Assembly: GCF_003337555.1 (NCBI RefSeq)
Contig: NZ_QPJK01000017.1
Span: 58,551-122,550, forward strand
Origin: Pseudorhodoferax soli
GTDB taxonomy: Bacteria; Pseudomonadota; Gammaproteobacteria; Burkholderiales; Burkholderiaceae_C
Length of the DNA stretch: 64,000 nucleotides
Direction of reading: 5' to 3'
The notes beneath the pieces are model-generated. The model worked only from the letters and a program-made list of their open reading frames with translations, was not told where the DNA came from and searched no databases. Positions 21,570 through 31,113 of the stretch are shown here, one piece after another; positions within the stretch are counted from its first letter, which is position 1; each line of letters begins with the position of its first letter. Made by a program: the position numbers and the translations under genes.

Positions 21570-22820
21570 ATGCACATTGCCATCATCGGTGCCGGCGTCG
21601 TCGGCATCACCACGGCCTACGAGCTGGCCGCGGACGGCCACCAAGTCACCGTCTACGAGCGCCACACCGCCGCCGCGGCCGAGACCAGTTTCGCCAACGC
21701 GGGCGTGGTGGCCCCGGGCTATGTGACGCCCTGGGCGGCACCGGGCATGCCCGGCAAGGTGGCGCGCTATCTGCTCAAGCGCCACGCGCCGATCAAGCTG
21801 GGCTGGCCCCTGGCTGCACGCGATCTGGCCTGGATGGCGCGCTGGCTGCGTGCCTGCAAGCTGGACACCTACCTCGCCAACCGCACGCGCATGCAGCGCC
21901 TAGCCTTCTACAGCCGCGACCGGCTGCACCAGCTGACCCAGGATCTGCGCCTGGCCTATGACCGCAGCGACGGCTACATGGTGCTGCTGCGCTCCGAGGA
22001 GGATGGCCGCCTGGTCGAACCAGGCCTGCAGGTGCTGCGCAACGCCGGCGTGCGCTTCGCGCGGCTGGACGCGGCGGCGGCACGCCAGGTCGAGCCCGCG
22101 CTGAGCCCGGACATGGATTTCCACGGCGCGATCCAGCTCCCCGATGACGAAGTCGGCAACTGTCGGCAGTTCTGCATGCTGCTCAAGGCAGAGGCCCAGG
22201 TCCTGGGCGTCGACTTCCAGTTCGGCAGCGCCATTGCGCGAATCGAGGCCGGGCCGCCTGTCACGCTGCGCCTGGCCGATGGCAGCGTGCGCGGCTTCGA
22301 TGCACTGGTCTGCTGCGCCGGCCTCGGCTCCGCACCGTTGCTGCGACCGCTGGGCCTGCATCTGCCGCTGGCGGCGGTGTATGGCTACTCCATCACCGCG
22401 ACCATCCGCGAAGGGCTGAACGCGCCGCGCAGCGCCGTGATGGACGAGCGCTACAAGGTGGCGATCTCCCGGCTCGGCCAGCGCGTCCGCGTGGCTGGCA
22501 GCGCCGAGATCGGCGGCAGACCGAACGTGCACCGCGAAGCCTCGGTGCAGACGCTCTACAAGGTGCTGCACGACTGGTTCCCGGGCGCTGCCAGCATGCA
22601 GGCGGGCGTGCAGGTCTGGAAGGGTGCGCGGCCGATGTTGCCGGACGGGCCACCGGTGCTGGGTGCCAGCGGCATCCCAGGGGTCTGGCTGAACCTGGGC
22701 CACGGCTCCAGCGGCTGGGCGCTGAGCTGCGGCAGCGCACGGGTGCTGGCCGACCAGATCGCGGGACGCACGCCCGCCGTCGACACGGAAGGCCTGGGCA
22801 TCGAACGCCTGCGGCGGTAG
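21570..22820 (+). CDS. dadA: D-amino acid dehydrogenase (DadA-like FAD oxidoreductase)
   Basis: DadA oxidatively deaminates D-amino acids at the inner membrane, passing electrons to quinone. The 416-residue product (432 in E. coli) opens with the FAD-binding HIAIIGAGVVGITTAYEL and ERHTAAAAETSFANAG, then GYVTPWAAPGMPGK, IQLPDDEVGNCRQF, MDERYKVAISRLGQR and the C-terminal NLGHGSSGWALSCGSARVLA, all lining up with E. coli DadA. It is divergent from rpsB. No alr or Lrp-type regulator is adjacent, so the catabolic context is not visible. No clear ribosome site precedes the ATG. Confidence 0.85.
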   Translation: MHIAIIGAGVVGITTAYELAADGHQVTVYERHTAAAAETSFANAGVVAPGYVTPWAAPGMPGKVARYLLKRHAPIKLGWPLAARDLAWMARWLRACKLDTYLANRTRMQRLAFYSRDRLHQLTQDLRLAYDRSDGYMVLLRSEEDGRLVEPGLQVLRNAGVRFARLDAAAARQVEPALSPDMDFHGAIQLPDDEVGNCRQFCMLLKAEAQVLGVDFQFGSAIARIEAGPPVTLRLADGSVRGFDALVCCAGLGSAPLLRPLGLHLPLAAVYGYSITATIREGLNAPRSAVMDERYKVAISRLGQRVRVAGSAEIGGRPNVHREASVQTLYKVLHDWFPGAASMQAGVQVWKGARPMLPDGPPVLGASGIPGVWLNLGHGSSGWALSCGSARVLADQIAGRTPAVDTEGLGIERLRR

Positions 22821-22839
22821 GGCCGGGACGCGCCGCACA

Positions 22840-24279
22840 ATGCGCGGCATGCACCCCATCACCCTCGACCGGGCCTGGCCGTTACACGGCGGTGCGGCCA
22901 CGCGGCGACTCGAAGCCCAAGCGATCGCGGCAGCCGGTCCCCATGTGCTGATGCGGCGCGCCGGCCTGGCCGCGGCCCGGCTCGCACTGGCATTGGCGCC
23001 ACACGCGCGGCAGGTCTGGATCGCCTGCGGCCCCGGCAACAACGGTGGCGATGGGCTGGAAGCGGCCATGCACTTGCAGCACTGGGGCCGACAGCCGTGC
23101 GTGCGCTGGTTCGGCGACGAACACCGCCTCGCGCCCGACGCCGCGGCATCGCTGGCGCGCGCACGCGCAGCCGGCGTGCCGTTCACCGACGCCATGCCGG
23201 AGCTGCAGCCGCAGGATCTTGCGATCGATGCCTTGCTGGGCCTGGGCAGCGCGCGCCCCGCCACGGGCGATCTTGCCGCCTGCATCGCAGCACTCAATGC
23301 CAGCGCCGCACCGGTGCTGGCCATCGACTTGCCGACCGGCCTCGCCGCGGACACCGGCCAGGCGAATGGCCCCGCCGTGCAGGCCCAGCACACCTTGAGC
23401 CTGCTGACGCTCAAGCCTGGCCTGTTCACCGGCGTGGGCCGCGACCTGGCGGGCCAGGTCTGGTTCGACGCATTGCAGCAGTGCGCGACAGCGCAGGCCG
23501 ATGCGACGCTGGCCGGACCGCCCCCCACCCGCACACGCGCGCACGCCAGCCACAAAGGCAGCTACGGCGATGTGGCGGTGCTGGGCGGCGCACCCGGCAT
23601 GCGCGGCGCGGCCGTTCTGGCCGGCTCGGCCGCGCTGCACGCCGGCGCGGGACGCGTCTACGTCGCCGCGCTGGATTCGGGCCCCGACCTGACGACCGAT
23701 GCGCCGGAACTCATGTGGCGCGCCCCCGCAGAACTCGCGCTCGCCCGGCTGACCGTTGCCTGCGGGTGCGGCGGCGGCCCGCAGATCGCGGCCTGGCTGC
23801 CGCAGGTTCTGGCCGAAGCAGCCCAGCTCGTGCTCGATGCGGACGCGCTCAATGCGCTGGCGGCCGACGAGGGCCTGCAGGATCGCTTGCGCCAGCGTCG
23901 GCAGCCCACGGTGCTGACGCCCCACCCGCTCGAAGCCGCCAGGCTGCTGGGCAGCAGCACCGCCGCAGTGCAGGCCGACCGCCTGGCGGCCGCGCAGACA
24001 CTGGCAGAACGCTTCGGTGCCGTTGTCGTGCTCAAAGGCTCGGGCACGGTGGTCGCGGCACCCGGGCAGGCGCCCGCCATCAACCCCACAGGCAACGCCC
24101 GGCTGGCCACCGCGGGCACGGGCGACGTGCTCGCCGGTTTCGTGGCGTCGCATCTGGCCGCCGGCAGCAGCGCCAGCGAAGCAGCCCGCCACGCCGTGTA
24201 CCAGCATGGCGCCCTGGCCGATGCCTGGCCCGCGGGCCAGGCGCTCACGGCGTCGGCGCTGGCCCGCGCCGCCAACTGA
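22840..24279 (+). CDS. nnrD: Bifunctional NAD(P)H-hydrate epimerase / ADP-dependent dehydratase
   Basis: This enzyme repairs hydrated NADH and NADPH: the N-terminal YjeF-type domain epimerises the R form and the C-terminal ribokinase-like domain dehydrates the S form. In the 479 residues the epimerase part (about 1-215) has WIACGPGNNGGDGLEAA and APVLAIDLPTGLAADTG. The dehydratase part (about 225-479) has HKGSYGDVAVLGGAPGM, VLKGSGTVVA and the catalytic NARLATAGTGDVLAGF. It starts 19 bases after dadA. The ATG three codons in (22849) is an alternative start. Confidence 0.93.
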   Translation: MRGMHPITLDRAWPLHGGAATRRLEAQAIAAAGPHVLMRRAGLAAARLALALAPHARQVWIACGPGNNGGDGLEAAMHLQHWGRQPCVRWFGDEHRLAPDAAASLARARAAGVPFTDAMPELQPQDLAIDALLGLGSARPATGDLAACIAALNASAAPVLAIDLPTGLAADTGQANGPAVQAQHTLSLLTLKPGLFTGVGRDLAGQVWFDALQQCATAQADATLAGPPPTRTRAHASHKGSYGDVAVLGGAPGMRGAAVLAGSAALHAGAGRVYVAALDSGPDLTTDAPELMWRAPAELALARLTVACGCGGGPQIAAWLPQVLAEAAQLVLDADALNALAADEGLQDRLRQRRQPTVLTPHPLEAARLLGSSTAAVQADRLAAAQTLAERFGAVVVLKGSGTVVAAPGQAPAINPTGNARLATAGTGDVLAGFVASHLAAGSSASEAARHAVYQHGALADAWPAGQALTASALARAAN

Positions 24280-24282
24280 ACG

Positions 24283-25032
24283 TCAGCCGCGGCCGGCGAA
24301 CGGCATCTTGGTGGCCATGACGGTGTGGAACATCACATTGGCCTCCAGCGGCAGGTTGGCCATGTAGAGCACCGACTGGCCGACGATGTTGACATCCATC
24401 AGCGGCTCGACCGCGATCTCGCCATTGGCCTGGGGCACGCCCTTGGCCATGCGCATGGCCATTTCGGTGCCGGCATTGCCCACGTCGATCTGCCCGACCG
24501 CGATGTCGTACTTGCGCCCGTCCAGCGAAGCCGACTTGGTCAGGCCTTGGACTGCGTGTTTGGTGGAGGTGTAGGCGATGGAGTTCGGCCGCGGCGTGGT
24601 GGCCGAGATCGAGCCGTTGTTGATGATGCGCCCGCCGCGCGGCGTCTGCGACTTCATGACACGGAAGGCCTGCTGGATGCACAGGAACATGCCGGTCAGG
24701 TTGATGTCGACCACGTTCTTCCACTGCTCCAGCGTGAGGTCTTCGAGCGGGATGCCGGGCGCGTTGACACCGGCGTTGTTGAACAGCAGGTCCACGCGAC
24801 CATAGGTCTTGACGGCGGTGTCGAACAAGGCTGCCACCGAGCCTGCATCGGCCACATCGGTCGGCACGACGAGGGCAGCTGTGCCTGCGGCAGCCTTGAC
24901 CTCGTCCAGCGGCTCGGGCCGGCGCCCTGCCAGCACCACGCGCCAGCCGCCCGCGGCCAGCGCCAGTGCCGCCGCCTTGCCGATGCCCGTGCCTGCACCG
25001 GTCACGATGGCCACTTTTTCATTCGAACTCAT
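24283..25032 (-). CDS. Short-chain dehydrogenase/reductase
   Basis: A classical SDR of 249 residues. It has the cofactor motif [16 protein letters not shown] at the N-terminus, [23 protein letters not shown] with the catalytic Ser, and the YTSTKHA (YxxxK) pair. The Asp/Arg character after beta-2 (LAGRRPEPL) suggests NADP(H) preference, which is inference. A strong AAGGAG site precedes the ATG at 25032. It lies 43 bases after rnr on the same strand and converges with nnrD, with only 3 bases between. The substrate is not predictable. Confidence 0.88.
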   Translation of the reverse strand: MSSNEKVAIVTGAGTGIGKAAALALAAGGWRVVLAGRRPEPLDEVKAAAGTAALVVPTDVADAGSVAALFDTAVKTYGRVDLLFNNAGVNAPGIPLEDLTLEQWKNVVDINLTGMFLCIQQAFRVMKSQTPRGGRIINNGSISATTPRPNSIAYTSTKHAVQGLTKSASLDGRKYDIAVGQIDVGNAGTEMAMRMAKGVPQANGEIAVEPLMDVNIVGQSVLYMANLPLEANVMFHTVMATKMPFAGRG

Positions 25033-25075
25033 TGCGATCTCCTTTTTTTTGCATTGATCGTTTCGGCGGCCTGGC

Positions 25076-27295
25076 CTAGCGCCGGCCGCGTGCCTTGTTC
25101 ACTGCGGCCTTCTTGCCGGCAGACTTCAGTGTCTTGGCCAGGCCGCCGCTTCTGTCTTCGCGCCGCTTGGGGCTGTCGCGACGCCCCCCGTCGAAGCGGG
25201 CATCGCTGGCGGCCTCGCGTGCGGCGGCCTTGTCCTTGATGCTACGGGGACCAGACTCCTCGCCTTCCCGGATCAACCGGAAATCGATCTTGCGGCCGTC
25301 CAGATCGACGCGGCTGACCTGCACCTGTACGCGCGTGCCCACGGCATAGCGGATGCCGGTGCGCTCGCCGCGCAGTTCCTGGCGCGCCTCGTCGAACTTG
25401 AAATACTCGCCGCCGAGTTCGGTGATGTGTACCAGGCCCTCGACATACATTGCGTCCAGCGTGACGAAGATGCCGAAGCTCGTGGCGGCCGTGACGACGC
25501 CGCCGTATTCCTCGCCCAGGTGCTCGCGCATGTACTTGCACTTGAGCCACGCCTCGACATCGCGGCTGGCTTCGTCGGCGCGGCGCTCGTTGGCACTGCA
25601 ATGCAGGCCCGCCGCCTCCCAGGCCTGCACCTCGGCGCTGACCTTGCGCGGCCGCTGGTCAGGCTCGGCCACCTTGTCGCTCAGGCGCGCGGCCTGGTTC
25701 TTCTGCAGGCGTTTGGCCAGCTTGGCATGGGCCTCGCCGGGCGTCGGCAGGGCAGGCAACTGGTAACGGGTGCGCGCCAGGATGGACTTGATCACGCGGT
25801 GGACCAGCAGGTCCGGATAGCGCCGGATCGGGCTCGTGAAGTGCGTGTAGGCCTCGTAGGCCAGGCCGAAGTGGCCGCTGTTGGTCGGCGTGTAGATCGC
25901 CTGCTGCATGGAGCGCAGCAGCATGGTGTGGATCTGCTGCGCGTCCGGCCGGTCCTTGGTGGCTTCGGCAATGGCCTGGAACTCCGCGGGCTTGGGGTCG
26001 TCGCTGACTGTCTGCGCGACGCCGACGGCCTTCAGATAGTTGCGCAGCGTTTCCTTCTTCTCGGGCGTGGGGCCCTCGTGCACGCGGAACAGGCCCGGGC
26101 GCTTGTTCTGCGCGATGAAGTCGGCGCTGCAGACGTTGGCCGCCAGCATGGCTTCCTCGATCAGCCGGTGCGCCTCGTTGCGCGTGCGCGGCACGATGCG
26201 CTCGATGCGGCCGTTCTCGTCGCAGACGATCTGCGTCTCCACGGTGTCGAAGTCGACCGCACCGCGCTTGCCGCGCGCGCCCAGCAGCGCGCGGTAGACG
26301 TCGTGCAAATGCTCCAGCTGCGGCACCAGCGCGCGCCGGCGCACGGCCTCGGCACCGCGCGTGTTGGCCAGGATCGCCGCCACCTCGGTGTAGGTGAAAC
26401 GGGCGTGGCTGAACATCACTGCCGGGTAGAACTGGTAGGCATGGACCTCGCCCTTGGAGGTGACGAGCATGTCGCAGACCATGCACAGGCGCTCGACCTC
26501 GGGGTTCAGCGAGCACAGGCCGTTGGACAGCTTCTCGGGCAGCATGGGGATCACGCGGCGCGGGAAGTACACGCTGGTGGCGCGCTCGTAGGCGTCGACG
26601 TCGATGGCCGAGCCGGTCTCCACGTAGTGGCTCACGTCGGCGATGGCGACCAACAGCCGCCAGCCCTTGCTGCGGCCCACCTTGGTCGGCTCGCAGTAGA
26701 CGGCGTCGTCGAAGTCGCGTGCGTCCTCGCCATCGATGGTGACCAGCGGCACGTCGGTCAGGTCGACGCGTTGGCGCTTGTCCTGCGGCCGCACCTTGTC
26801 GGGCAGCGTGCGCGCCAACGCGATGCAAGCGTCCGAGAACACATGCGGCACGTCGTACTTGCGCACCGCGATCTCGATTTCCATGCCGGGGTCATCGACT
26901 TCGCCCAGTACCTCCTTGACCCGGCCGACCGGCTGGCCGTACAGCGCCGGCGGCTCGATCAGCTCGACAACGACGACCTGGCCCGGCTTGGCCGTGCCGG
27001 TCGCGCCCTTCGGTATCAGGATGTCCTGGCCGTAGCGCTTGTCCTCCGGCGCGACGAGCCAGACGCCGCTCTCCTGCAGCAGGCGGCCGATGATGGGCTG
27101 TGGCGGCCGCTCGACGATCTCGACGACGCGCCCCTCGGGCCGCCCCTTGCGGTCGTAGCGCACCACGCGGGCCTTGACGCGGTCCTTGTGCAGCACCGCA
27201 CGCATCTCGTTGGAAGGCAGGTAGATGTCCGACTGGCCGTCGTCGCGCTGCACGAAGCCGTGCCCATCGCGGTGTCCCTGGACCGTGCCTTCCAC
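25076..27295 (-). CDS. rnr: Ribonuclease R
   Basis: RNase R is a processive 3'-5' exoribonuclease of the RNB family that degrades structured RNA. Cold-shock domains lie at the N-terminus ([14 protein letters not shown]). The RNB catalytic domain has the Asp cluster in [15 protein letters not shown] and [19 protein letters not shown]. An S1 domain near the end contains [16 protein letters not shown], and the tail is Lys/Arg-rich. The start is uncertain: the frame is open into the tRNA-Leu gene up to 27388 but contains no ATG between the tRNA and the conserved region. The only usual start codon there is the GTG at 27295, giving 739 residues without the N-terminal helix-turn-helix of E. coli RNase R. 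Confidence 0.9.
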   Translation of the reverse strand: MEGTVQGHRDGHGFVQRDDGQSDIYLPSNEMRAVLHKDRVKARVVRYDRKGRPEGRVVEIVERPPQPIIGRLLQESGVWLVAPEDKRYGQDILIPKGATGTAKPGQVVVVELIEPPALYGQPVGRVKEVLGEVDDPGMEIEIAVRKYDVPHVFSDACIALARTLPDKVRPQDKRQRVDLTDVPLVTIDGEDARDFDDAVYCEPTKVGRSKGWRLLVAIADVSHYVETGSAIDVDAYERATSVYFPRRVIPMLPEKLSNGLCSLNPEVERLCMVCDMLVTSKGEVHAYQFYPAVMFSHARFTYTEVAAILANTRGAEAVRRRALVPQLEHLHDVYRALLGARGKRGAVDFDTVETQIVCDENGRIERIVPRTRNEAHRLIEEAMLAANVCSADFIAQNKRPGLFRVHEGPTPEKKETLRNYLKAVGVAQTVSDDPKPAEFQAIAEATKDRPDAQQIHTMLLRSMQQAIYTPTNSGHFGLAYEAYTHFTSPIRRYPDLLVHRVIKSILARTRYQLPALPTPGEAHAKLAKRLQKNQAARLSDKVAEPDQRPRKVSAEVQAWEAAGLHCSANERRADEASRDVEAWLKCKYMREHLGEEYGGVVTAATSFGIFVTLDAMYVEGLVHITELGGEYFKFDEARQELRGERTGIRYAVGTRVQVQVSRVDLDGRKIDFRLIREGEESGPRSIKDKAAAREAASDARFDGGRRDSPKRREDRSGGLAKTLKSAGKKAAVNKARGRR

Positions 27296-27312
27296 TTCTT
27301 CGAGAAGGCTTG

Positions 27313-27342
27313 TTGTGTAGTTGGAATTTTTGATGATATGAT
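27313..27342 (+). promoter_or_regulatory. Candidate promoter of the first tRNA-Leu gene
   Basis: TTGTGT (27313-27318), an 18-base spacer and TATGAT (27337-27342) lie just upstream of the tRNA, in an unusually AT-rich stretch for this genome. The expected start point is about 10-12 bases before the mature tRNA 5' end. The same segment must also contain or border the divergent rnr control region. Confidence 0.5.
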
Positions 27343-27360
27343 CGCTTTCTTTCCTGAAAT

Positions 27361-27445
<85 letters not shown>

Positions 27446-27480
27446 ATCATCGATTGGAACACATCAGAAAGAACACATCG

Positions 27481-27508
27481 AAGCCGCTGAGTCATCAGCG
27501 GCTTTTTT
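27481..27508 (+). terminator. Intrinsic terminator of tRNA-Leu copy 1
   Basis: The perfect inverted repeat AAGCCGCTGA / TCAGCGGCTT with loop GTCA is followed by a run of Ts. The same structure, with loop GCCA, follows the second tRNA copy. Confidence 0.85.
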
Positions 27509-27663
27509 GTTGCCTGCTCGACAACAGCCGCTGCGCTCGCCGACCCCACGGACAACGCAAAGGATGCATCCTCCGCTGCAGGCATGACGATAAGCCCGCG
27601 CACGCCCCGAACGAAATCCTGTCGATCTTCAGAGTGGAAAACGCAGAGCGGGCCAAAAAACAT

Positions 27664-27672
27664 TGCTATAAT
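27664..27672 (+). promoter_or_regulatory. Extended -10 promoter of tRNA-Leu copy 2
   Basis: TGCTATAAT combines a perfect TATAAT (27667-27672) with the upstream TG of an extended -10, 17 bases before the mature tRNA. No good -35 is seen. The rest of the 244 bases between the two tRNA genes holds the first terminator and no supported gene. Confidence 0.6.
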
Positions 27673-27689
27673 CGTAGGCTTCCTGAGAT

Positions 27690-27774
<85 letters not shown>

Positions 27775-27809
27775 ATCATCGATTGGCACATGTCGGAAAG
27801 ATCGCAACG

Positions 27810-27837
27810 AAGCCGCTGAGCCATCAGCGGCTTTTTT
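27810..27837 (+). terminator. Intrinsic terminator of tRNA-Leu copy 2
   Basis: Inverted repeat AAGCCGCTGA / TCAGCGGCTT, loop GCCA, then a T-run, matching the terminator of copy 1. Confidence 0.85.
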
Positions 27838-27851
27838 GTTTCCGGGCCGGC

Positions 27852-27884
27852 CAAAAATGAACAGCCTCCCCCGTGAGAGGAGGC
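27852..27884 (-). terminator. Intrinsic terminator of rimO
   Basis: On the minus strand, just after the rimO stop, the stem GCCTCC / GGAGGC (27864-27884) is followed by TGTTCATTTTT. It faces the tRNA terminator, so the two convergent transcripts are separated. Confidence 0.6.
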
Positions 27885-27901
27885 CTTCGTTGCCGCCAGA
27901 C

Positions 27902-29281
27902 TCAAACCGGCACCGCCACCAGATCGTGGCCTTGAGTGCCGACGATGCGGGCACGTGTGAATTCACCCACCTTGAGCGTCTTGCTGATCTTCTCCGGCGG
28001 CAGCAGGTGCACCACACCGTCGATCTCGGGCGCATCTGCATAGCTGCGGCCCTTGCCGCCCTTGCGCCCCAGGCCCGGTGCCGAATCCACGAGCACCTGC
28101 ATGTTGGCGCCGATGCGCCTGCGCAGGCGCGCGGCCGAGACCTCTTCGGCCACCGCCATGAAGCGCGCACGGCGCTCCTCGCGAAGTTCCAGAGGCAGCA
28201 TCGGCGCGATGGTGTTGGCTGCCGCACCCTCGACGGGGCTGTAGGCGAAGCAGCCTGCACGGTCGATTTGCGCTTCGCGCATGAAGTCGAGCAGGTGGGC
28301 GAACTCTTCCTCCGTCTCACCCGGGAAGCCGGCGATGAAGGTGCTGCGGATCACGAGCTCGGGGCAGATCTCGCGCCAGCGCTGGATGCGCTCCAGGTTC
28401 TTCTCGCCGCTGGCTGGCCGCTTCATGCGGCGCAGCACATCGGGGTGGCTGTGCTGCAGCGGCACATCCAGATACGGCAGCACGCGGCCCGAGGCCATCA
28501 GCGGCAGGATGTCGTCCACGCTGGGGTAGGGATAAACGTAGTGCAGCCGCACCCAGGCGCCATGCGGCTCGGCAAGTTCACCGAGCGCCTGCACGAGTTC
28601 GAGCATGCGTGTCTTGACCGGCTTGCCGTCCCAGAAACCGGTGCGGTACTTGAGGTCCACGCCATAGGCCGAGGTGTCCTGGCTGATGACCAGCAACTCC
28701 TTGACCCCGCCCTCGAACAGAGCGCGTGCCTCCTTGAGCACATCGCCCACCGGCCGCGACACCAGGTCGCCGCGCATCGAGGGGATGATGCAGAAGGTGC
28801 AGCGGTGGTTGCAGCCCTCGCTGATCTTGAGGTAGGCATAGTGCTTGGGCGTGAGCTTGATGCCCTGCGCCGGCACCAGGTCCACGAAGGGGTCGTGCGG
28901 CTTGGGCAAATTGGCATGGACGGCGTCCATCACCTCCTGTGTCGCATGCGGGCCGGTCACGGCCAGCACGCTCGGGTGCATCTCGCGCACCATGTTGCCG
29001 CCGCCCTGCCCGGTCTTGGCGCCCAGGCAGCCGGTCACGATCACGCGGCCGTTGTCGGCCAGCGCCTCGCCGATGGTGTCCAGGCTCTCCTTGACGGCAT
29101 CGTCGATGAAGCCGCAGGTGTTGACGATCACCAGGTCGGCACCTTCGAAGGTCTTGCTGGTCTGGTAGCCCTCGGCGCTCAACTGCGTGAGGATGAGTTC
29201 GGAGTCCGTGAGCGCCTTCGGGCATCCGAGGCTCACGAACCCGATCTTCGGGACTTTCGTGGGGGCTTCTGCAACTGTCAT
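27902..29281 (-). CDS. rimO: Ribosomal protein S12 methylthiotransferase RimO
   Basis: RimO is a radical-SAM enzyme that adds a methylthio group to an Asp of ribosomal protein S12. The 459 residues show the N-terminal UPF0004 domain with three Fe-S cysteines ([34 protein letters not shown]). The radical-SAM cluster motif is [16 protein letters not shown] (CxxxCxxC), and a C-terminal TRAM domain follows. The ALTDSELI and [10 protein letters not shown] forms favour RimO over the tRNA enzyme MiaB. It lies 34 bases downstream of phaR on the same strand. Confidence 0.95.
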   Translation of the reverse strand: MTVAEAPTKVPKIGFVSLGCPKALTDSELILTQLSAEGYQTSKTFEGADLVIVNTCGFIDDAVKESLDTIGEALADNGRVIVTGCLGAKTGQGGGNMVREMHPSVLAVTGPHATQEVMDAVHANLPKPHDPFVDLVPAQGIKLTPKHYAYLKISEGCNHRCTFCIIPSMRGDLVSRPVGDVLKEARALFEGGVKELLVISQDTSAYGVDLKYRTGFWDGKPVKTRMLELVQALGELAEPHGAWVRLHYVYPYPSVDDILPLMASGRVLPYLDVPLQHSHPDVLRRMKRPASGEKNLERIQRWREICPELVIRSTFIAGFPGETEEEFAHLLDFMREAQIDRAGCFAYSPVEGAAANTIAPMLPLELREERRARFMAVAEEVSAARLRRRIGANMQVLVDSAPGLGRKGGKGRSYADAPEIDGVVHLLPPEKISKTLKVGEFTRARIVGTQGHDLVAVPV

Positions 29282-29315
29282 CGCGCTATTGTCGCCGCGA
29301 TGCAGGCGGCGGGTG

Positions 29316-29849
29316 TCAGCGCTTGACGACCAGGGAGCCGAGCAGTTGCTCGGTCTGCTTCTGCATCTGCTCCTGGAGCTGCACGAAGACGTTCTTGGAC
29401 TGCTCGACGTAGTTGCCCATCATCCCCTGCATCATGGGCGATTGCATGCTCAGGAACTGCGACCAGAGTTCGGGCGACATGCTCTTGGATTGCTCGGTCA
29501 TCTTGGCCTGCATGTCGACGAAGGCCTGCATGTTCTTCTCGAGGTACGGCCCGATGAAGCTCTGCATCGTGTTGCCGTAGAAGCGGATGATGTTGGCCAG
29601 CGCCTGTTCGGTGAACAGCGGGGCGCCGCCGGCTTCCTCTTCCAGGATGATCTGCAGCAGGATGGAACGCGTAAGGTCTTCGCCGGTCTTGGCATCGCGC
29701 ACCACGAGGGGCTGGCTGCCCATCACCAGCTTCTTGACTTCCGACAACGTGATGTAGGTCGAAGTGTCCGTGTCGTAGAGCCGGCGGTTCGGATACTTCT
29801 TGATCACACGCTGGGCCGGCTTCTCGGCGCTGGGCTTCTTGGTCTGCAC
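29316..29849 (-). CDS. phaR: Polyhydroxyalkanoate synthesis repressor PhaR
   Basis: PhaR binds DNA and PHB granules and represses phasin and its own gene until polymer accumulates. The product has the DNA-binding N-terminal domain [20 protein letters not shown] followed by TLSEVKKLV, then the PHB-accumulation domain ([35 protein letters not shown]) and a Met/Gln-rich helical C-terminus suited to granule binding. I choose the GTG at 29849 (177 residues) because GAGGAA lies just upstream. The ATG at 29918 would add residues without family character. No phaCAB genes are in the window. Confidence 0.88.
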   Translation of the reverse strand: MQTKKPSAEKPAQRVIKKYPNRRLYDTDTSTYITLSEVKKLVMGSQPLVVRDAKTGEDLTRSILLQIILEEEAGGAPLFTEQALANIIRFYGNTMQSFIGPYLEKNMQAFVDMQAKMTEQSKSMSPELWSQFLSMQSPMMQGMMGNYVEQSKNVFVQLQEQMQKQTEQLLGSLVVKR

Positions 29850-30064
29850 TGCGTTCCTCGGGTTGGTGCTCGTTGCACTGCAGCAGATTCTAGAGAGCGG
29901 CCTGCAGACAGCGCCCAAGGATAACCCTGACGGTGCGCGCCCGGCTCGGCATGGGCACCGACAGTGGCTTGTCCGCCCGCTCCTACAGAGCGCTCAGAAG
30001 CATGTCCTTAGGCTGCATGGCCATGCCCCGCTCCATTCGACCATCCGGTCTCCGCGCCGCCGCT

Positions 30065-30961
30065 TCAGACGTGGAACAGCTTGGCGCGCGCGGCATGCGT
30101 GATGGCCGCCACGCTCGGGTGGCTGATGCGCCGCTCCACCGAGATCGCAAAGAACTCCTCGACCAGCTCCTCGCTGCGCCCCAGCACACCCACACGGTAC
30201 TGCGCCGCGATCTGCGCCTCCAACACGGTCGGCCCCATGAACACGCCGCGGCCCTCGCGGCCGAAGGCATTCATCAGCGCCGTGTCGTCGAACTCGCCGA
30301 CGATGCGCGGCCGCAGGCGGTGGCGCACCAGCCAGGGATCGAGCTGGCGGCGCACCGAGGCCGTCGGCCCCTGTACCAGCATGGGCGCACCTTCCAGGCA
30401 TTGCGGGAAGCGCTCGCCCAGCCGCTCGCGCAGGCTGTCGGCGCAGAAGAACGTCATGGAACTGCGGCCCAGCAGGTGGTTGAAGGCGCGCACGCTGACC
30501 TTGGGCGAGACGCGCTCGTCCGCGATCAGCAAATCCAGCCGGTGCAGCGCCAGTTGGGCCAGCAGATCCTCGTACTTGCCCTCGTGGCAGATCAGCCGCA
30601 CCGGCTCAGGCCCGTCCAGGGCCGGCTCCAGCAGCTGGTAGACCACCGACTTGGCCACCGCGTCGGCCACGCCCACCCGAAAGTCCAGCGAGCGGCGCTC
30701 GCCACGCTTGTGCCGTACCGATGTCTCCAGCTCGGCGCCCAGCGCAAAGATTTCCTCGGCGTAGTCCAGCGCGACGCGGCCCTGCTCGGTCAGTTCGAGC
30801 CGGCGGCCGACCTTGCGGAACAGCTTGTGCCCGATCCAGTCTTCGAACAGCTTGATCTGGCCCGACAACGTCTGCGGCGTCGTGTGCAACTGCTCGCCAG
30901 CGCGCATCACGCCGCCCGCCTTCGCCACGACCCAGAAATAGCGCAAATGCTTGAAGTTCAT
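30065..30961 (-). CDS. nhaR: LysR-type regulator of the NhaR family
   Basis: NhaR is a LysR-type activator that responds to Na+ in E. coli. The 298 residues follow E. coli NhaR closely in pattern: NFKHLRYFWVVAKAGG, TTPQTLSGQIKLFEDW (recognition helix), a LysR effector domain with FRVGVADAVAKS, and GEFDDTALMNAFG near the C-terminus. The ATG at 30961 has a strong GGAGG site. The longer frame from 31006 starts within a hairpin arm. No nhaA antiporter gene is nearby, so its target here is unknown. The gene is divergent from the Rrf2-family gene. Confidence 0.85.
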   Translation of the reverse strand: MNFKHLRYFWVVAKAGGVMRAGEQLHTTPQTLSGQIKLFEDWIGHKLFRKVGRRLELTEQGRVALDYAEEIFALGAELETSVRHKRGERRSLDFRVGVADAVAKSVVYQLLEPALDGPEPVRLICHEGKYEDLLAQLALHRLDLLIADERVSPKVSVRAFNHLLGRSSMTFFCADSLRERLGERFPQCLEGAPMLVQGPTASVRRQLDPWLVRHRLRPRIVGEFDDTALMNAFGREGRGVFMGPTVLEAQIAAQYRVGVLGRSEELVEEFFAISVERRISHPSVAAITHAARAKLFHV

Positions 30962-31006
30962 GGAACCTCCGGCCGAAAGCTGGGTCAACCGATCAGAAGG
31001 TTCCAT
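30960..31006 (-). promoter_or_regulatory. Inverted repeat that can occlude the nhaR ribosome site
   Basis: A perfect 9-bp inverted repeat (arms 30960-30968 and 30998-31006, 29-base loop) flanks the nhaR translation start. In the minus-strand transcript the 3' arm covers half of the GGAGG site and the first two bases of the start codon. Pairing with the 5' arm would block initiation. Confidence 0.5.
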
Positions 31007-31015
31007 CGCTTTTCT

Positions 31016-31056
31016 CGAAGTGTTTTTGTCTCAAATACGAATATACGCGAAGTGTT
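31016..31056. repeat. Direct repeat CGAAGTGTT in the nhaR/Rrf2 divergent promoter region
   Basis: CGAAGTGTT occurs at 31016-31024 and 31048-31056, 32 bases apart (three helical turns). The second copy runs into the palindrome GTTCGAAC (31054-31061). The region is AT-richer than its surroundings (CAAATACGAATATACG between the copies). This is a plausible binding site for one of the two divergent regulators. Confidence 0.4.
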
Positions 31057-31113
31057 CGAACCTTTAGAGTTGCACCTTTCCGCCCATAGCCCGTTACAAC
31101 AAGGAGCCCAGTC

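Noticed and set aside
29850..30064. Possible small gene between phaR and nhaR
   Set aside because: Short open frames exist but none has a ribosome site or recognisable sequence; the segment probably holds the phaR promoter.
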